Below, in pieces: positions 11,011 through 21,057 of a stretch of DNA of 64,000 nucleotides. The position numbers were made by a program, and so were the translations under genes. Position 1 is the stretch's first letter, and each line of letters begins with the position of its first letter. The stretch comes from Ephydatia muelleri. Its lineage: Eukaryota; Porifera; Demospongiae; Spongillida; Spongillidae. The DNA lies in the NCBI GenBank assembly GCA_013339895.1, contig JABACO010000025.1, positions 840,500-904,499 on the forward strand. The letters run 5' to 3'. The notes beneath the pieces are model-generated. The model saw only the letters and a list, made by a program, of their open reading frames with translations, made no database searches and had not been told where the DNA came from.

Positions 11011-11181
11011 ATGACAACCAGGGAGAACTTGCGAGCTTTAACCTGCGAGACATTGCACTTGCGTCTCGCCCAGGTTCATCCTTCACAGGCCGGAAAGAAA
11101 GAGGTGCTGGTAGAGCGTGATGCAATTAACTTATTGCGTTATACATCCGCTCAATTTAATAAAATTATTCGAGTATGTTAA
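11011..11181 (+). CDS. Small SAP-like ORF (56 aa)
   Basis: ATG at 11011, stop TAA at 11179-11181. The pattern LRALTCETLHLRLAQ...QAGKKEVLVER has the two-helix spacing of a SAP DNA-binding motif (Leu...Leu, then G-K-K-x-x-L-V-E-R). It lies about 60 bp before the right TIR. It may be a captured exon or part of the element's own protein. Confidence 0.35.
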   Translation: MTTRENLRALTCETLHLRLAQVHPSQAGKKEVLVERDAINLLRYTSAQFNKIIRVC

Positions 11182-11239
11182 TAAAATTCATGATACGTCC
11201 TCTCGACGTATTACATAATCACTGGACAGAATTGAGTAT

Positions 11240-11322
11240 AGGACTTTACCAGACCCTCTTTCCACGTAGCGGTGATGTAATCCACCCGCAGCTGTGGGAA
11301 TCAGGGTCTGGGTACGAGACTA
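11240..11322 (-). repeat. Right terminal inverted repeat of the 9.2-kb element
   Basis: The last 19 bases are the exact reverse complement of TAGTCTCGTACCCAGACCC. The inner part matches the left end with small insertions. The 9-bp duplication GGTGCGTGT follows at 11323-11331. Confidence 0.8.
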
Positions 11323-12413
11323 GGTGCGTGTGTGTATGTGTGTATGTGCGTTTTACAAAGGGCGGATTGAAAGCTTTCGTTTGTCAACGCCATAATGGTG
11401 GAGTGAAAGTATGCATGTACTTATAGGCATACATGCATAAACGCAAGCGTATCGCAAAGTGTAATACGTACTAAAGTAACTGACCTTGTATATGGTGACG
11501 CGAGGTGTTAGTTATAAATAGCTTGCACACATTACAAATTGTAGCTTGCGTCAAATTATGTATTGAAGTTAACGTGATGTTTATTAACTTTTCCAAATGG
11601 GGCGGGGAAAGAGCGAGGGTGTGAAAGAGTAGCGCCATATATGGCATTGGCCACCATTTTTAATAGTATTACAATATAAATCCTCCAGGAACTGACAGGT
11701 TTAAAGTAAAAAATATGTATTTACCACAGTAAAACACATTGGTGTATAGTGGATCAAAATCTGTTGCCGCAAGTGAAAAATCAAACACGAATCAAGATTT
11801 ATAGCTAGTGGAATACTGTAATTAGGTCAGCATTTTATGACAGAAGCAATTTTATGCCTAACCAATATAAAGGGGGTATTTTATTTTTAGTATCTAAGAC
11901 AGAGGTTATGAGCAACAAGGTTCCATTGCCACAAGTGAAGTATCATCTTGGAGTAGTTAGTAATTATCAAGTATAGGTTTTGCTGTACATTATTAATAGC
12001 CCGTATTCTTGAATTTTTTCTAAAAGAGGATCACATTGAATCATATAATGTCTTTGTAAATATGCACAATAGCGATGGAATCTCAGAACAAAAAAAAAAA
12101 CTGTAACTGTTATAACTTTGGCGATCGCTCATTTCTCCATATGGAGTATCGATCACAAACATGCATTCCTAGTCCCTACCCAAACAGGTCAGAGAACATA
12201 CCAGAGTTGCGCCTGTGGTTGTGACTGAGTTTGTTACCTCCAGTGGGACTAGCTGCAGAAATTTTGTCACGTGGTTTAATTTACAAGTGAGGTAGGTACC
12301 GTAGTGATCAAAAGTGTCCCGGGAAGTATCGGGAAGAGGCTTATGGGTATGTGTACAAGATATTACGTTGCCCAGATATTATCATCTGAAATGAGGGAAA
12401 CAATACCTTCCTA
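11323..12413. repeat. Segmental duplication, copy A, part 3 (upstream of gene A)
   Basis: Collinear with about 39468-40458. Shared blocks include GAAGTTAACGTGATGTTTAT, CCATATATGGCATTGGCCAC, AATCCTCCAGGAAC and CAGGTCAGAGAACATACCAG. The match ends at ACCTTCCTAT, 84 bp before the gene A start codon, so the block probably contains promoter sequence. Copies differ by scattered substitutions and small indels. Confidence 0.85.
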
Positions 12414-12496
12414 TTCACAGCTAGCTACATGTATGTGTTTTGCAATTTATTTATTTTAATAGTGTTAGAGCCCAAAAGTCACAGTTAGCATCCAGA

Positions 12497-12548
12497 ATGC
12501 AAGCGTTCACTCCCGTATTTTTACTAATACTTTACAGCACGGCTAACG
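12497..12548 (+). CDS. Gene A exon 1: signal peptide
   Basis: Encodes MQAFTPVFLLILYSTAN plus one base: a short N-region and a hydrophobic core, followed by the donor G|GTAAGA. Phase 1 fits the next exon exactly, giving ...ANA|C at a plausible cleavage site. Confidence 0.7.
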
Positions 12549-15500
12549 GTAAGAATTCTCTTGTCTGTATTATGTTGTAAGATTTGGTGGCGTCCGCCTT
12601 CAACCACTCCATACTATAATCCTGATCAACTGGAGGACGAGGCATAGCCTTTAGTGGTTAGTGTCCTCTCATTAATCAATGTACTTAATAGTTGTAGGGT
12701 GCCACGCATTTGTGTGCCCATCGTGACGAGGCTTCAAATCGTACTTTTAAGATACAGTTCCATTTCCTTTTTACCTCACCAAAATAAAAATGATAAAGAT
12801 TATAGATAATGAAGAGAAGCAAGAAATGAGAGTGTATCACTAGTAGAACATGCTTAAACACCACTCTGTTATGTATGCCTCTGTAACTGATCTTGATAAA
12901 ACATGTGTCTCTTCTTAAAGCTGCCTGTCCATCCTTTAACATCACCTACCCACCAATGAGAACACTCCTCTTTCCTGGAGACAACATTACCTATACATGT
13001 ACCCTCAGTTCAAATTTCGCTGTTCTCACCACACTGTGGACAGGATCTGGCTTCCAGTGCTCCCGTACTCCAGTAAACTCAATTGCACTCCCACAGTCAT
13101 CGAGTGCTTCACTCAATACAGTACCAGTATCATGTGGTAACCTCTCTGCTGTAATGACCAACATCAGTGGAACATGCTACACCTCTGTCCTCACCATACC
13201 TACTCCTCAATATTTCAATGGAACCACAGTCACATGCAAGGATGGCAATTTTGATACTCTCATTGGTAGTGATACACTGAAAATAAAGCTAGTATGTATG
13301 TTGAACACAAGCTGATGAATATGGGCATGGCTAGTAGAGTGTGTTGTGCTATTCAAACTTCTTTGAAACATAAGAGAGTCATTCTTACCCAAGCGTACGC
13401 AAGTTTCTGCATGTCCGACTCCAATTTCACCCAAACTTATTTTATGGGTAGGGGGGTCATGTGACATGACAAAGTGCAAAGGTCACCCCTTAGAGGTCTT
13501 CTGTTATGGAGATATTATTGGTTATTTTTGTGACCTTTTCCTTGGACACTATGTGTTTGATGCACTGTATTTGGTGTACCTTTCAACTCTCATCAATGAA
13601 TTTAGTATGAAATAAAAGCTCCTTCATGAAGGTATTATGAGGGATGTTTAAACTTTTTTAAGTGTCTGTGGTGAAATAATTACAGCCTTTCATCTTCTGT
13701 ATAATTAGATCCTAATTGATCTGCCATACCATTTTGAACTGTAATAAACTTCCCAAATAGTCTTCAATATGGAGAAGCTATATGCAAAACTAGCAGTTGG
13801 GCTGGCACTGGGTTTAGGGTGTAGAAAATGGAAAGATACTGATTCCAGCTGTTTGGTGCAATTCCACCCTGCCTCCAACCTAACCACATACGTTTATGTT
13901 TTGATAGGCTATCAAAACATATCTGACCTAACACAACTGTCATAACCACTGAGAGAAACAGCCTTTCACAAACACAAGATACAGAGCTTAAGGCCGGCAT
14001 ACACGGGGCGACTTCCTGCCGATTTGTCGCATGCAACTCAAATGAATATGGACAAATGTTCCGCAAACCATCAGTAAACTAAACAATTACGGAACCTTTA
14101 CCCATATTCATTTGAGTTGCATGCGACAAATCGGCAGGAAGTCGCCCCGTGTATGCCGGCCTTTAGAACACACAGTACAACACCTCCTTCCCCTGTCCTT
14201 TCCCTTGCATACAGGTAAATATATAACTACGTGTGGTTCTCAAGTGCTTGTGTGGCACTGTCCATTTCTGTAAGTGTGTAAGTTCGTCCAGTATAGGTTG
14301 TAGGCTCCACAAAAGTCATAATGTCACTGGTGTGTACCGTTAATATGTCTGCTCTGTGAGGATAGACAAATGACCTGCTAGGCCCACGCGGGTGAAGAAA
14401 AGACAGTGTTACTTCCTGCATTTCAGGATCAGATCCTGTCACACAGGCTACCCACCAGGCACCATCGTAGATAGCAGTCACATACCCTTTTATGTCACAC
14501 ATTTTTACTTGAGGTGACACCACAAACTTGTACAGCTTCAGTGCGACTATCATAGCTTGCACTGTATTCCCGCACTTGCAGTGTGGTAGTATCAACAGGC
14601 TTTTCTTCACCCTCGTGGGCCTAGTAGGTTATTTGTCTATCCTCACAGAGCAGACATATTAACAGTACACATCAGTGACATTATGACTTTTGTGGAGCCT
14701 ACAACCTATACTGGACGAACTTACACACTTACAGAAATGGACAGTACCACACAAGCACTTGAGAACCACACGTAGTGGAAGGGTTTATATATTTACCTGT
14801 GTGTACATGTATGCAAGGGAAAGGACAGGGGAAGGAGGTGTTGTACTGTGTGTTCTAAGCTCTGTATCTTGTGTTTGTGAAAGGCTGTTTCTCTCAGTGG
14901 TTATGACAGTTGTGTTAGGTCAGATATGTTTTGATAGCCTATCAAAACATAAACGTATGTGGTTAGGTTGGAGGCAGGGTGGAATTGCACCAAACAGCTG
15001 GAATCAGTATCTTTCCATTTTCTACACCCTAAACCCAGTGCCAGCCCAACTGCTAGTTTTGCATATAGCTTCTCCATATTGAAGACTATTTGGGAAGTTT
15101 ATTACAGTTCAAAATGGTATGGCAGATCAATTAGGATCTAATTATACAGAAGATGAAAGGCTGTAATTATTTCACCACAGACACTTAAAAAAGTTTAAAC
15201 ATCCCTCATAATACCTTCATGAAGGAGCTTTTATTTCATACTAAATTCATTGATGAGAGTTGAAAGGTACACCAAATACAGTGCATCAAACACATAGTGT
15301 CCAAGGAAAAGGTCACAAAAATAACCAATAATATCTCCATAACAGAAGACCTCTAAGGGGTGACCTTTGCACTTTGTCATGTCACATGACCCCCCTACCC
15401 ATAAAATAAGTTTGGGTGAAATTGGAGTCGGACATGCAGAAACTTGCGTACGCTTGGGTAAGAATGACCCAAGAACGAGACAGAATCGGCCATCCTAAGT

Positions 15501-18500
15501 GAAAAAAAAAGGCTAGGAAGTGATACTTCGCGGGTCATGAGGTGTTTAGTTTGTGATGTTGTGCATTATACAGGCATAAATGTGTTTATAAAGGACATAA
15601 TTTCTAATCATTGTGTACATAACCTCATATGTAATATGCAAATTGTGTGTGTTTACATGTGTGTATGTGTGTATATATGTGTATGTGTGTATGTGTATGT
15701 GTGTATGTGTGTATGTGTATGTGTGTATGTGTGTCGTGTATGTGTGATAGTATCATTGACATACATGAATTGATCATGATGAATATGTGCATGGGTCAGG
15801 CATTCTTATAGTCCAAATAAATGTCTATATCTCTAGATCACCCAAATGTCCCAACCATTATATCACTGATCAGCACCTCCTCAGACATGCTAACGGTGAC
15901 CTGGACATCTGTTCTCAATGCAACAAGTTATGGAGTTAGTATCAATGACAGTGCCAACACCATCCGCACCATCCCATCCACCGGAGCACCACAGTATACA
16001 TTCACTGGACTGACCAATAACACAGTCTACACTGTCTCAGTGGTGGCCATCAACTGTGCTGGGAGCAGCAGTCCTGCAACAATAACTGGAAGAAAAAGTA
16101 AGTATGAAAACCAACTAAGATATAACAATGTGAATTGGGATGCTATATATAAATTCATAATGGTCAAAATCTTGTGGAACGTTCCATATTGTTTTTTAAA
16201 AGTTAGAATATGGATGATTTTTTTTGACTAGGCTTGGATTTCCTGTCGCATATTTTTAATGCAGCTCATTGAACTGAGCAAGACTCTATTGTCATTAGCA
16301 AAATAATCGTCTCAGTCATTGAATAGAATCCTAACTACATGTGTATCAGCTACTGTGCAGAAAAGTACATACTACTAATATTGTCATTCATACATGTTGT
16401 AGAAGTGCTCAGGTGATCATTTAAATTTGTCAAAGTCAGTTATCTGTGATCTAGCTAGTGGCACCCTCTAAAACTATATTTAAATAGGCTTGACACCATA
16501 GCCAGCTAGGCATCACAGTTGGACTTCCTAGTTAAGGTACACCATCTACTAAAATCTTGAAATGCCATCGTTGGGCACCTGCCACCACCTCCTCTCTTTA
16601 CTTAATTACCACCAACATATCATTATAGAGGGAAACCAGCTAGTGACCCATAGTGATTGCAATATCACAGCTAGTGATAGCGATTGTGCAATGGCCATTC
16701 ATTATTGTATGAACACGCTGGGCAACTAAGCATTGCAGGGGAAGGCTACTAAACAGTTCTGTACATGGGTGTGGCAGAACCATGTCAAATTATGAATCCA
16801 TGTGAACCCACACATATTGGAGCTGCTGATGGTATGAACCCTTCTCCAAAGCTGATGTGTGGCTATGTGGGTTTGTTGACAAATGCACAATTATCATTGA
16901 CGATTGGCAGTATTCATGTTACTACATTGGGACTGTTCCATGGCATCATAGCTTTCATATGTAGCCGAATTTTAATACTAAAACAAAATGCACCAAAGTA
17001 CCAGTAGAGTGTGTAGTGTGCAAGGCAGCTGCAAATGCAAGATATTCATGTGTGGAGCTATGGGTTACACTTGATCACATGCAAACTGCTCAATGTGATC
17101 ACCTGGTCAACAGAGAACTTTTGTAGATGGTGTGCAAGAGAGATTTTATCTCCAGTGGTGTTCGCAGTGCTATGCAAAATCCACCAAAACAGACATGGTG
17201 TGAGGGCCACAGACTCCAGTAGTTTCAAAGGTGAAAGAGTGGTGTGCAAGGGAAGCAAGGTAACTGCACTTCTGGATCTTGTTCTGCTCTGCATGGTTTG
17301 CTGCTGCACATACTTTAGAGGATGAACTGGATAGATGGAAAGTAGCAAATAATGTCTACACAGGTTGCATCACAAACCAAACGTCTGCCATGTAACCAAG
17401 GAACCATGGTGATTCCATCAGGATGCTTGCCATCTGCACAATCAAGACTAGTGGATTCTAGCCAAGAGGGAATATTGACAGAAGACTATGCCCTGTACAA
17501 AATGTCATTTAGCATGGCATTGTGAAACTGGTGACCAGCACTAAAATGACAACTGAGCCCATGCGTGCCAAGGTTGTCTGTTCACACATGAATGTGACGG
17601 ATTGTATTAGGATGCCTAGTGAGCAGCGCACGATCCGAATGCAACCGCCGATGGCTTAGCAAACAGTGGGTGCCCAGTTCGCCACAATGATCCACAGTAA
17701 TGACAACGGTGAGGATACAAAGTGGGGCCCCCAGATGAATGCCAATGGCTATGCAGATGGTGTTACTGTCCATGAAAAGGCCCTGGGATATAACTGGTAA
17801 GGCATGCAACCAAGCACCAGATTCCTTGGAGTTCAGCAGCAACAGAAGAAACCCTTGGCAGATCATTAGTATAATTTTTTCTCCAAGTTTTGTTAACATG
17901 TTGCATAAAATCAGGGCTAAACCATTGAATATAAAACTGTTGGGAAACTAACAATTAATTGTTTGACTTGGTGTGATTTGATTTAAACCTTGATTTATTT
18001 ACAAAACAACCAGTGTGAATAGGAATCGAGCAGATATTGAAGAGTTACAGACCTATTAGGGTATCAATGGTAATTTTGTGCTTATGAAGGGAACTGCATT
18101 TTACCTACATAAAAGTTCTACAGTGAATATTGGAATTGAACATAAAATTATAAATCAAGACCTATCCATTTAGCAATAGCAGATGTGACTCCAGTAATAT
18201 ACATAACCAACTCATATTTAGGATTTGAGCATGATCACTATCACCTTTACTTCATTATATATGGAATGTAATCATGACAGACATAACTCTTAAGTACAGA
18301 GACAAAAGATAACTACTACATCCAATCCTACAGGTCTATCTATGCCTGCAGCTGGCCCATGCACAGCTGCAGTTGGTGCAGCCATTGGTACAGCTGTTGG
18401 TGTGTCAGTCTCTGTCACCTTTGTGGCGTCCTTCTCTATGGGAGTGTTGGTGGCTTCTGTTCTCAGCTACATTTCAAGAAGGTCCAATCAATCATCACAC

Positions 18501-18779
18501 AAACCAAGTCCACATGCTGATCCTTCCACTGTGCATGTAGTGGGCACTAATACAGAGAAGAGAGATGCTTTGGCAATGGTTTCAAAAAATGCACATAAAG
18601 CACAAATTTCATCCACTGTGCATGAGGTGGACACTAATAAGAATGTGAAGAGAGCAAACACTGCATATGGATCACCTGTTTCATCCACTGTGCATGATGA
18701 AGTGGGCTCTAATAAGGATGTGAAGATAGATGGCATAAATTTGAGTACTAATGCTGCTTATGGATCACATGTTTCATAG
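12497..18779 (+). CDS. Gene A: Ig-like/FN3 single-pass membrane receptor, 4 exons
   Basis: Four exons (12497-12548, 12921-13295, 15837-16097, 18334-18779) join in frame to 377 codons. Every intron is GT-AG and in phase 1, the usual layout of shuffled extracellular modules. Order: signal peptide (1-17), cysteine-rich Ig-like domain (18-142), FN3 domain (143-229), transmembrane helix (about 241-275), and a 100-residue tail with repeated xSTVHxV...NK blocks. It is predicted to act at the cell surface, in adhesion or recognition. The ligand is unknown. Introns contain a 2.1-kb inverted repeat and a retrotransposon relic. The nearest relative is gene B (31-44 kb), with near-identical FN3 phrases. 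A possible AATAAA lies at 19339-19344. Exon borders are my reading; RNA evidence would be needed for the first exon. Confidence 0.7.
12921..13295 (+). CDS. Gene A exon 2: Ig-like domain
   Basis: The acceptor CTTAAAG precedes ACPSFNITYPP. The exon has paired cysteines, YTC and LWTG (an Ig-like C...W core), later NGTTVTC, and several N-x-S/T sites (NIT, NIS, NGT). The donor TAT|GTATGT gives phase 1; an alternative GT four bases upstream would break the frame with exon 3. Confidence 0.7.
13991..14162. mobile_element. 172-bp MITE with 61-bp TIRs and TTA target duplication
   Basis: The inverted ends AGGCCGGCATACACGGGGCG... are 61 bp (13991-14051 and 14102-14162). TTA flanks both sides (13988-13990, 14163-14165). 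The opposite arm of the surrounding inverted repeat has the uninterrupted site GAGCTTAGAAC (reverse-complement sense), so the insertion and its 3-bp duplication are directly shown. A TTA target fits PIF/Harbinger elements. Confidence 0.9.
14227..14610 (-). CDS. Transposon-associated C-terminal domain (WWxxxVT...HPxGPSxxFxxP)
   Basis: The minus frame contains YDGAWWVACVTG, TLSFLHPRGPSRSFVYP and TGRTYTL. I recognise this as a small C-terminal domain common in cnidarian and sponge transposon-linked proteins. Its function is unknown; a Tudor/chromo-like fold is only a guess. The frame starts in the spacer of the 2.1-kb inverted repeat, and its last ~50 codons lie in the left arm. The right arm repeats the final ~30 codons on the plus strand (about 14683-14775). 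Upstream domains are absent. Confidence 0.45.
   Translation of the reverse strand: MKKSLLILPHCKCGNTVQAMIVALKLYKFVVSPQVKMCDIKGYVTAIYDGAWWVACVTGSDPEMQEVTLSFLHPRGPSRSFVYPHRADILTVHTSDIMTFVEPTTYTGRTYTLTEMDSATQALENHT
15641..15745. repeat. TG/TATG microsatellite
   Basis: Alternating TGTGTA/TGTATG units within intron 2 of gene A. Confidence 0.85.
15837..16097 (+). CDS. Gene A exon 3: fibronectin type III domain
   Basis: The acceptor TCTCTAG opens the exon, and the donor A|GTAAGT keeps phase 1. FN3 hallmarks are VTWTS (strand B Trp), TSYGVSIND, YTFTGLTNNTVYTVSVV (the conserved L..T.Y.V motif) and CAGSSSPA. About 87 residues, a normal FN3 length. Many phrases are identical to the gene B exon at 40858. 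Confidence 0.85.
16098..17039. other. Intron 3 of gene A, first part
   Basis: Nothing recognised apart from AT-rich intronic sequence. Confidence 0.4.
17040..17899 (-). pseudogene. RLE-type non-LTR retrotransposon relic (second family)
   Basis: Broken minus-strand frames give, in order, SGAWLHALPV, then IAIGIHLGAPLC, GTHGLSC (zinc-binding segment), PDGITMVPWLHGRRLVCDAT (restriction-like endonuclease core PD...D) and AGAAANHAEQNK. The order matches the C-terminal end of sponge and cnidarian retrotransposon polyproteins. Several frameshifts and stops are present, and the reverse transcriptase itself is missing. It lies in intron 3 of gene A, antisense to the gene. It differs from the family at 25317, so at least two RLE lineages are present. 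Confidence 0.65.
18334..18779 (+). CDS. Gene A exon 4: transmembrane helix and cytoplasmic tail
   Basis: The acceptor CCTACAG is followed by a Gly/Ala/Val-rich stretch from VGAAIGTAVGVSVSV through VLSYI. It is hydrophobic over about 35 residues and is followed by RRS, a stop-transfer charge. The tail has three imperfect ~25-residue repeats beginning STVH and containing (T/S)NK-DVK-like blocks and two AYGS tyrosines that could be phosphorylated. Stop TAG at 18777-18779. Confidence 0.75.
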
Positions 18780-20696
18780 CACTACCATACATGGATTTTG
18801 TTGTTAATGCCAGGCCCAGTGTATTTAGACTAGAAAACTGTATTAATGTTTCTTTTTTTTCCTGCTCAATTTGCATGGAAGTTTATAGAACAAAGCTCTA
18901 TTCTATGTAAAAAAAAATTTGATTTGAAGTCTGCTGAAATATTGAAGTTTCAATTGCTTAGAATTTTTCTGAATTGCTTAGTGGGCAATCAGCTAGGAAT
19001 GCTGCTAATTTAATAGTGCAGCAATGATTGGCCTTATATGGCACAAAGTAGTCCTGTGACTTTTGGTATCTGGACAATACTTATGATCAATCCAAGGAGT
19101 CAAATGTACCTCAAGGGTCACACATAGCCTCTCCCCATTGGACGATTCATGTTGTATGTGTGTAGTTGTTATTGGTGACTATGGACGGTCCTTACATGCT
19201 GCCTGCACCTCCCATTGTCCAGGGGTGCAGGATACAACAACAGAGGAAGTCATCATTGATGTGAACACCAAGATGTGTAGTATTCGTGCCTGGTATTATG
19301 GTTTTGAGTACTTGTCTTATGTAAATATTCCATTCAACAATAAATACATTTTCTAATTATCTTCCATAGATAAAGGGAAAACAGCTATTAGTTCTACTAA
19401 ACACAGAAACTACTCATCCAAAACATGCATGGTTATGCAATAACAACTACTATCTATCTAGATGTAAATTGTATACACATAAATGCTAAAGATATAGCAC
19501 AGCTGCTGTTTACTTTGCATGTTTTTCTAACCATAAATATAGACTAAACTAAACACAATGCTTATGATCAAATACTGAATCAGATTAAACGAGATAATTT
19601 ACATTACTTCATAGCACTACTTGGTCATCAGTCTACCCTTACTAACTCCAGGGCTTCCATGATTTAAAGCCTGAACTAACTGACCAAGCTGCATGAGCCA
19701 TTAATCTATTCTGCTTTGAAGGACTAGGCAAATCTATAGTAGTACAAGGTCAATATTTCTTCTAGAGCAATTCATTGTGGAGTTAATATGAATTATTCAG
19801 GCCACTATTTTGTGCCATCACTAGCCTGCTGTAATGAAGTTGCTGCTGATGCATAGTCACATGCGTGTGTTGCTATCAAACATGAATAACAATTTCAAGG
19901 ATATGGATGTGCCAAAATTTAGTATATTAGATTGAATGTTATATTTTCTCCCACCATATGGTCCAGGTTGTTATTAGAGAGCAAATGCCTCTATCACCGC
20001 AGCACTGATCTCAATTGTGCCGAAAATGATCTGCCAGTCAATGTAATATAGGGCAGAATCTGTATACATTAGCCCCCCCCCCCCCCCCCCCTTTGTTTTC
20101 CCTGTCATACTGCCCAGCTCAATGAATGGTAAGTTTGCAGCTGTTATTTGCACGGGAAGAATTGATTAGGCACAGCGTGCGCACAATAATTAAGTCCCTA
20201 CTTACATAATCAGTGTAGTGTTCTATTTTGTACTTTGAATTTGTATTGACTATAGGTGGGCACGAGAATTTTTATCCTGTAACTGTTGGTACAGTACATG
20301 CTAGCATGCACACATCTTGACTTTTTCTTGTACGTCTTTAGCAGCAGCGTAGGAAGGAGTTTAAAAGTGGGGGGTGGGGGGCGGGGCGGCACCAACCTTC
20401 AAACTTTAATGGTTGGTGCTGGATCAGACTCCATCTGAGTCTGCATGTGAATGTGCCCCAGAAGCCAACACTTTTCGCATTTACGTTGTTAGAACAGAAG
20501 CCATCGCTTTTTGCTGTTTAAAAACTACGCTAGAATCAGTGTAATTCATTAAAATTACGAATACATGTTGATAGACATTAACAATTAATCGTATATAGCT
20601 GATATTCACGTCATTCAGATTGTTACATGTTGCAAAATTCCTTGCTCTTGCAAGCTATTGCATTGTCCAATCCAAATCTCTAGTGCATTAGAATAC
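18780..20696. other. Intergenic stretch after gene A
   Basis: No gene recognised. Contains a possible polyadenylation signal (19339-19344) and a 19-base C run (20073-20091). Confidence 0.4.
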
Positions 20697-20720
20697 AATA
20701 ATAATAATAATAATAATAAT
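20697..20720. repeat. AAT microsatellite
   Basis: Eight consecutive ATA/AAT units. Confidence 0.9.
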
Positions 20721-20752
20721 AGCAGCTGTAATGTTGTTATAGGTGTTATTAT

Positions 20753-20889
20753 CATACATACATACATACATACATACATACATACATACATACATACATA
20801 CATACATACATACATACATACATACATACATACATACATACATACATACATACATACATACATACATACATACATACATACATACATAC
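20753..20889. repeat. TACA microsatellite, left part
   Basis: About 34 CATA units. The array resumes at 25248 after the LTR element, so the element inserted into it. Confidence 0.95.
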
Positions 20890-21037
20890 TGTTAGGTATA
20901 TGTGCGCATGCGCGGGTGTTAGGTATATGTGCGCATGCGCAGTGTACGATGGGGAGTATGCATTAATTGGAACAGTGTTGTTGGGTTTTTCGTGTCGTCC
21001 TTTTGCCATTATGACATTTTGTTGTTAAGACATCACA
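20890..21037 (+). repeat. 5' LTR
   Basis: TG...CA ends. It contains a tandem 24-bp unit, TGTTAGGTATATGTGCGCAT..., repeated twice (from 20890 and 20917) and centred on the palindrome GCGCATGCGC. At 148 bp it is short for this superfamily. Confidence 0.95.
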
Positions 21038-21038
21038 T

Positions 21039-21056
21039 TGGCGACGAGGGTAAAGC
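21039..21056 (+). promoter_or_regulatory. Primer-binding site candidate
   Basis: TGGCGACGAGGGTAAAGC follows the LTR after one base. It starts TGG, complementary to a tRNA CCA end. The specific tRNA was not identified. Confidence 0.6.
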
Positions 21057-21057
21057 A

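Larger units (their letters stand above)
2144..11322. mobile_element. 9.2-kb TIR DNA transposon with 9-bp TSD (MULE-like?)
   Basis: Both ends carry the inverted 19-mer TAGTCTCGTACCCAGACCC. Similarity continues inward for about 70 bp and includes ATTACATCACCGCTAC and GGTAAAGTCC. The element is flanked by exact 9-bp direct repeats GGTGCGTGT. The paralogous locus at 39424-39510 runs straight through one copy of this target, so the insertion is demonstrated rather than guessed. A 9-bp duplication fits Mutator-like elements, but no MULE transposase domain was recognised, so the superfamily is open. Contents: a spliced ORF with charged repeats (2688-3752), small RecQ-like and SAP-like fragments near the right end, and at least three nested MITEs (5274, 6862, 10182). 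It may be non-autonomous with captured gene pieces. Confidence 0.85.
13378..15468. mobile_element. 2.1-kb inverted repeat (fold-back element) in gene A intron 2
   Basis: The left arm 13378-14403 (less a 172-bp MITE) is the reverse complement of the right arm 14600-15468, with few differences, around a 196-bp unique spacer (14404-14599). The outermost shared bases are GTCATTCTTACCC; the innermost are GTGAAGAAAAG. The arms carry the 3' end and downstream DNA of a transposon-type gene read on both sides: complete on the minus strand (14227-14610), and only its last codons in the right arm. This suggests an inverted duplication of an element end rather than ordinary short TIRs. An intronic transcript could fold into a dsRNA of about 850 bp. 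Confidence 0.85.

Noticed and set aside
12685-12945. Minus-strand frame across gene A intron 1
   Set aside because: Antisense to a well-supported exon junction; no conserved motif.
20615-21009. Long reading frames of YVCM and IHTY repeats
   Set aside because: These are translations of the TACA microsatellite; no start context or conserved sequence.
20929-21057. Extra 43 codons in front of gag
   Set aside because: They lie in the LTR and primer-binding site, so the ATG at 21058 is preferred.
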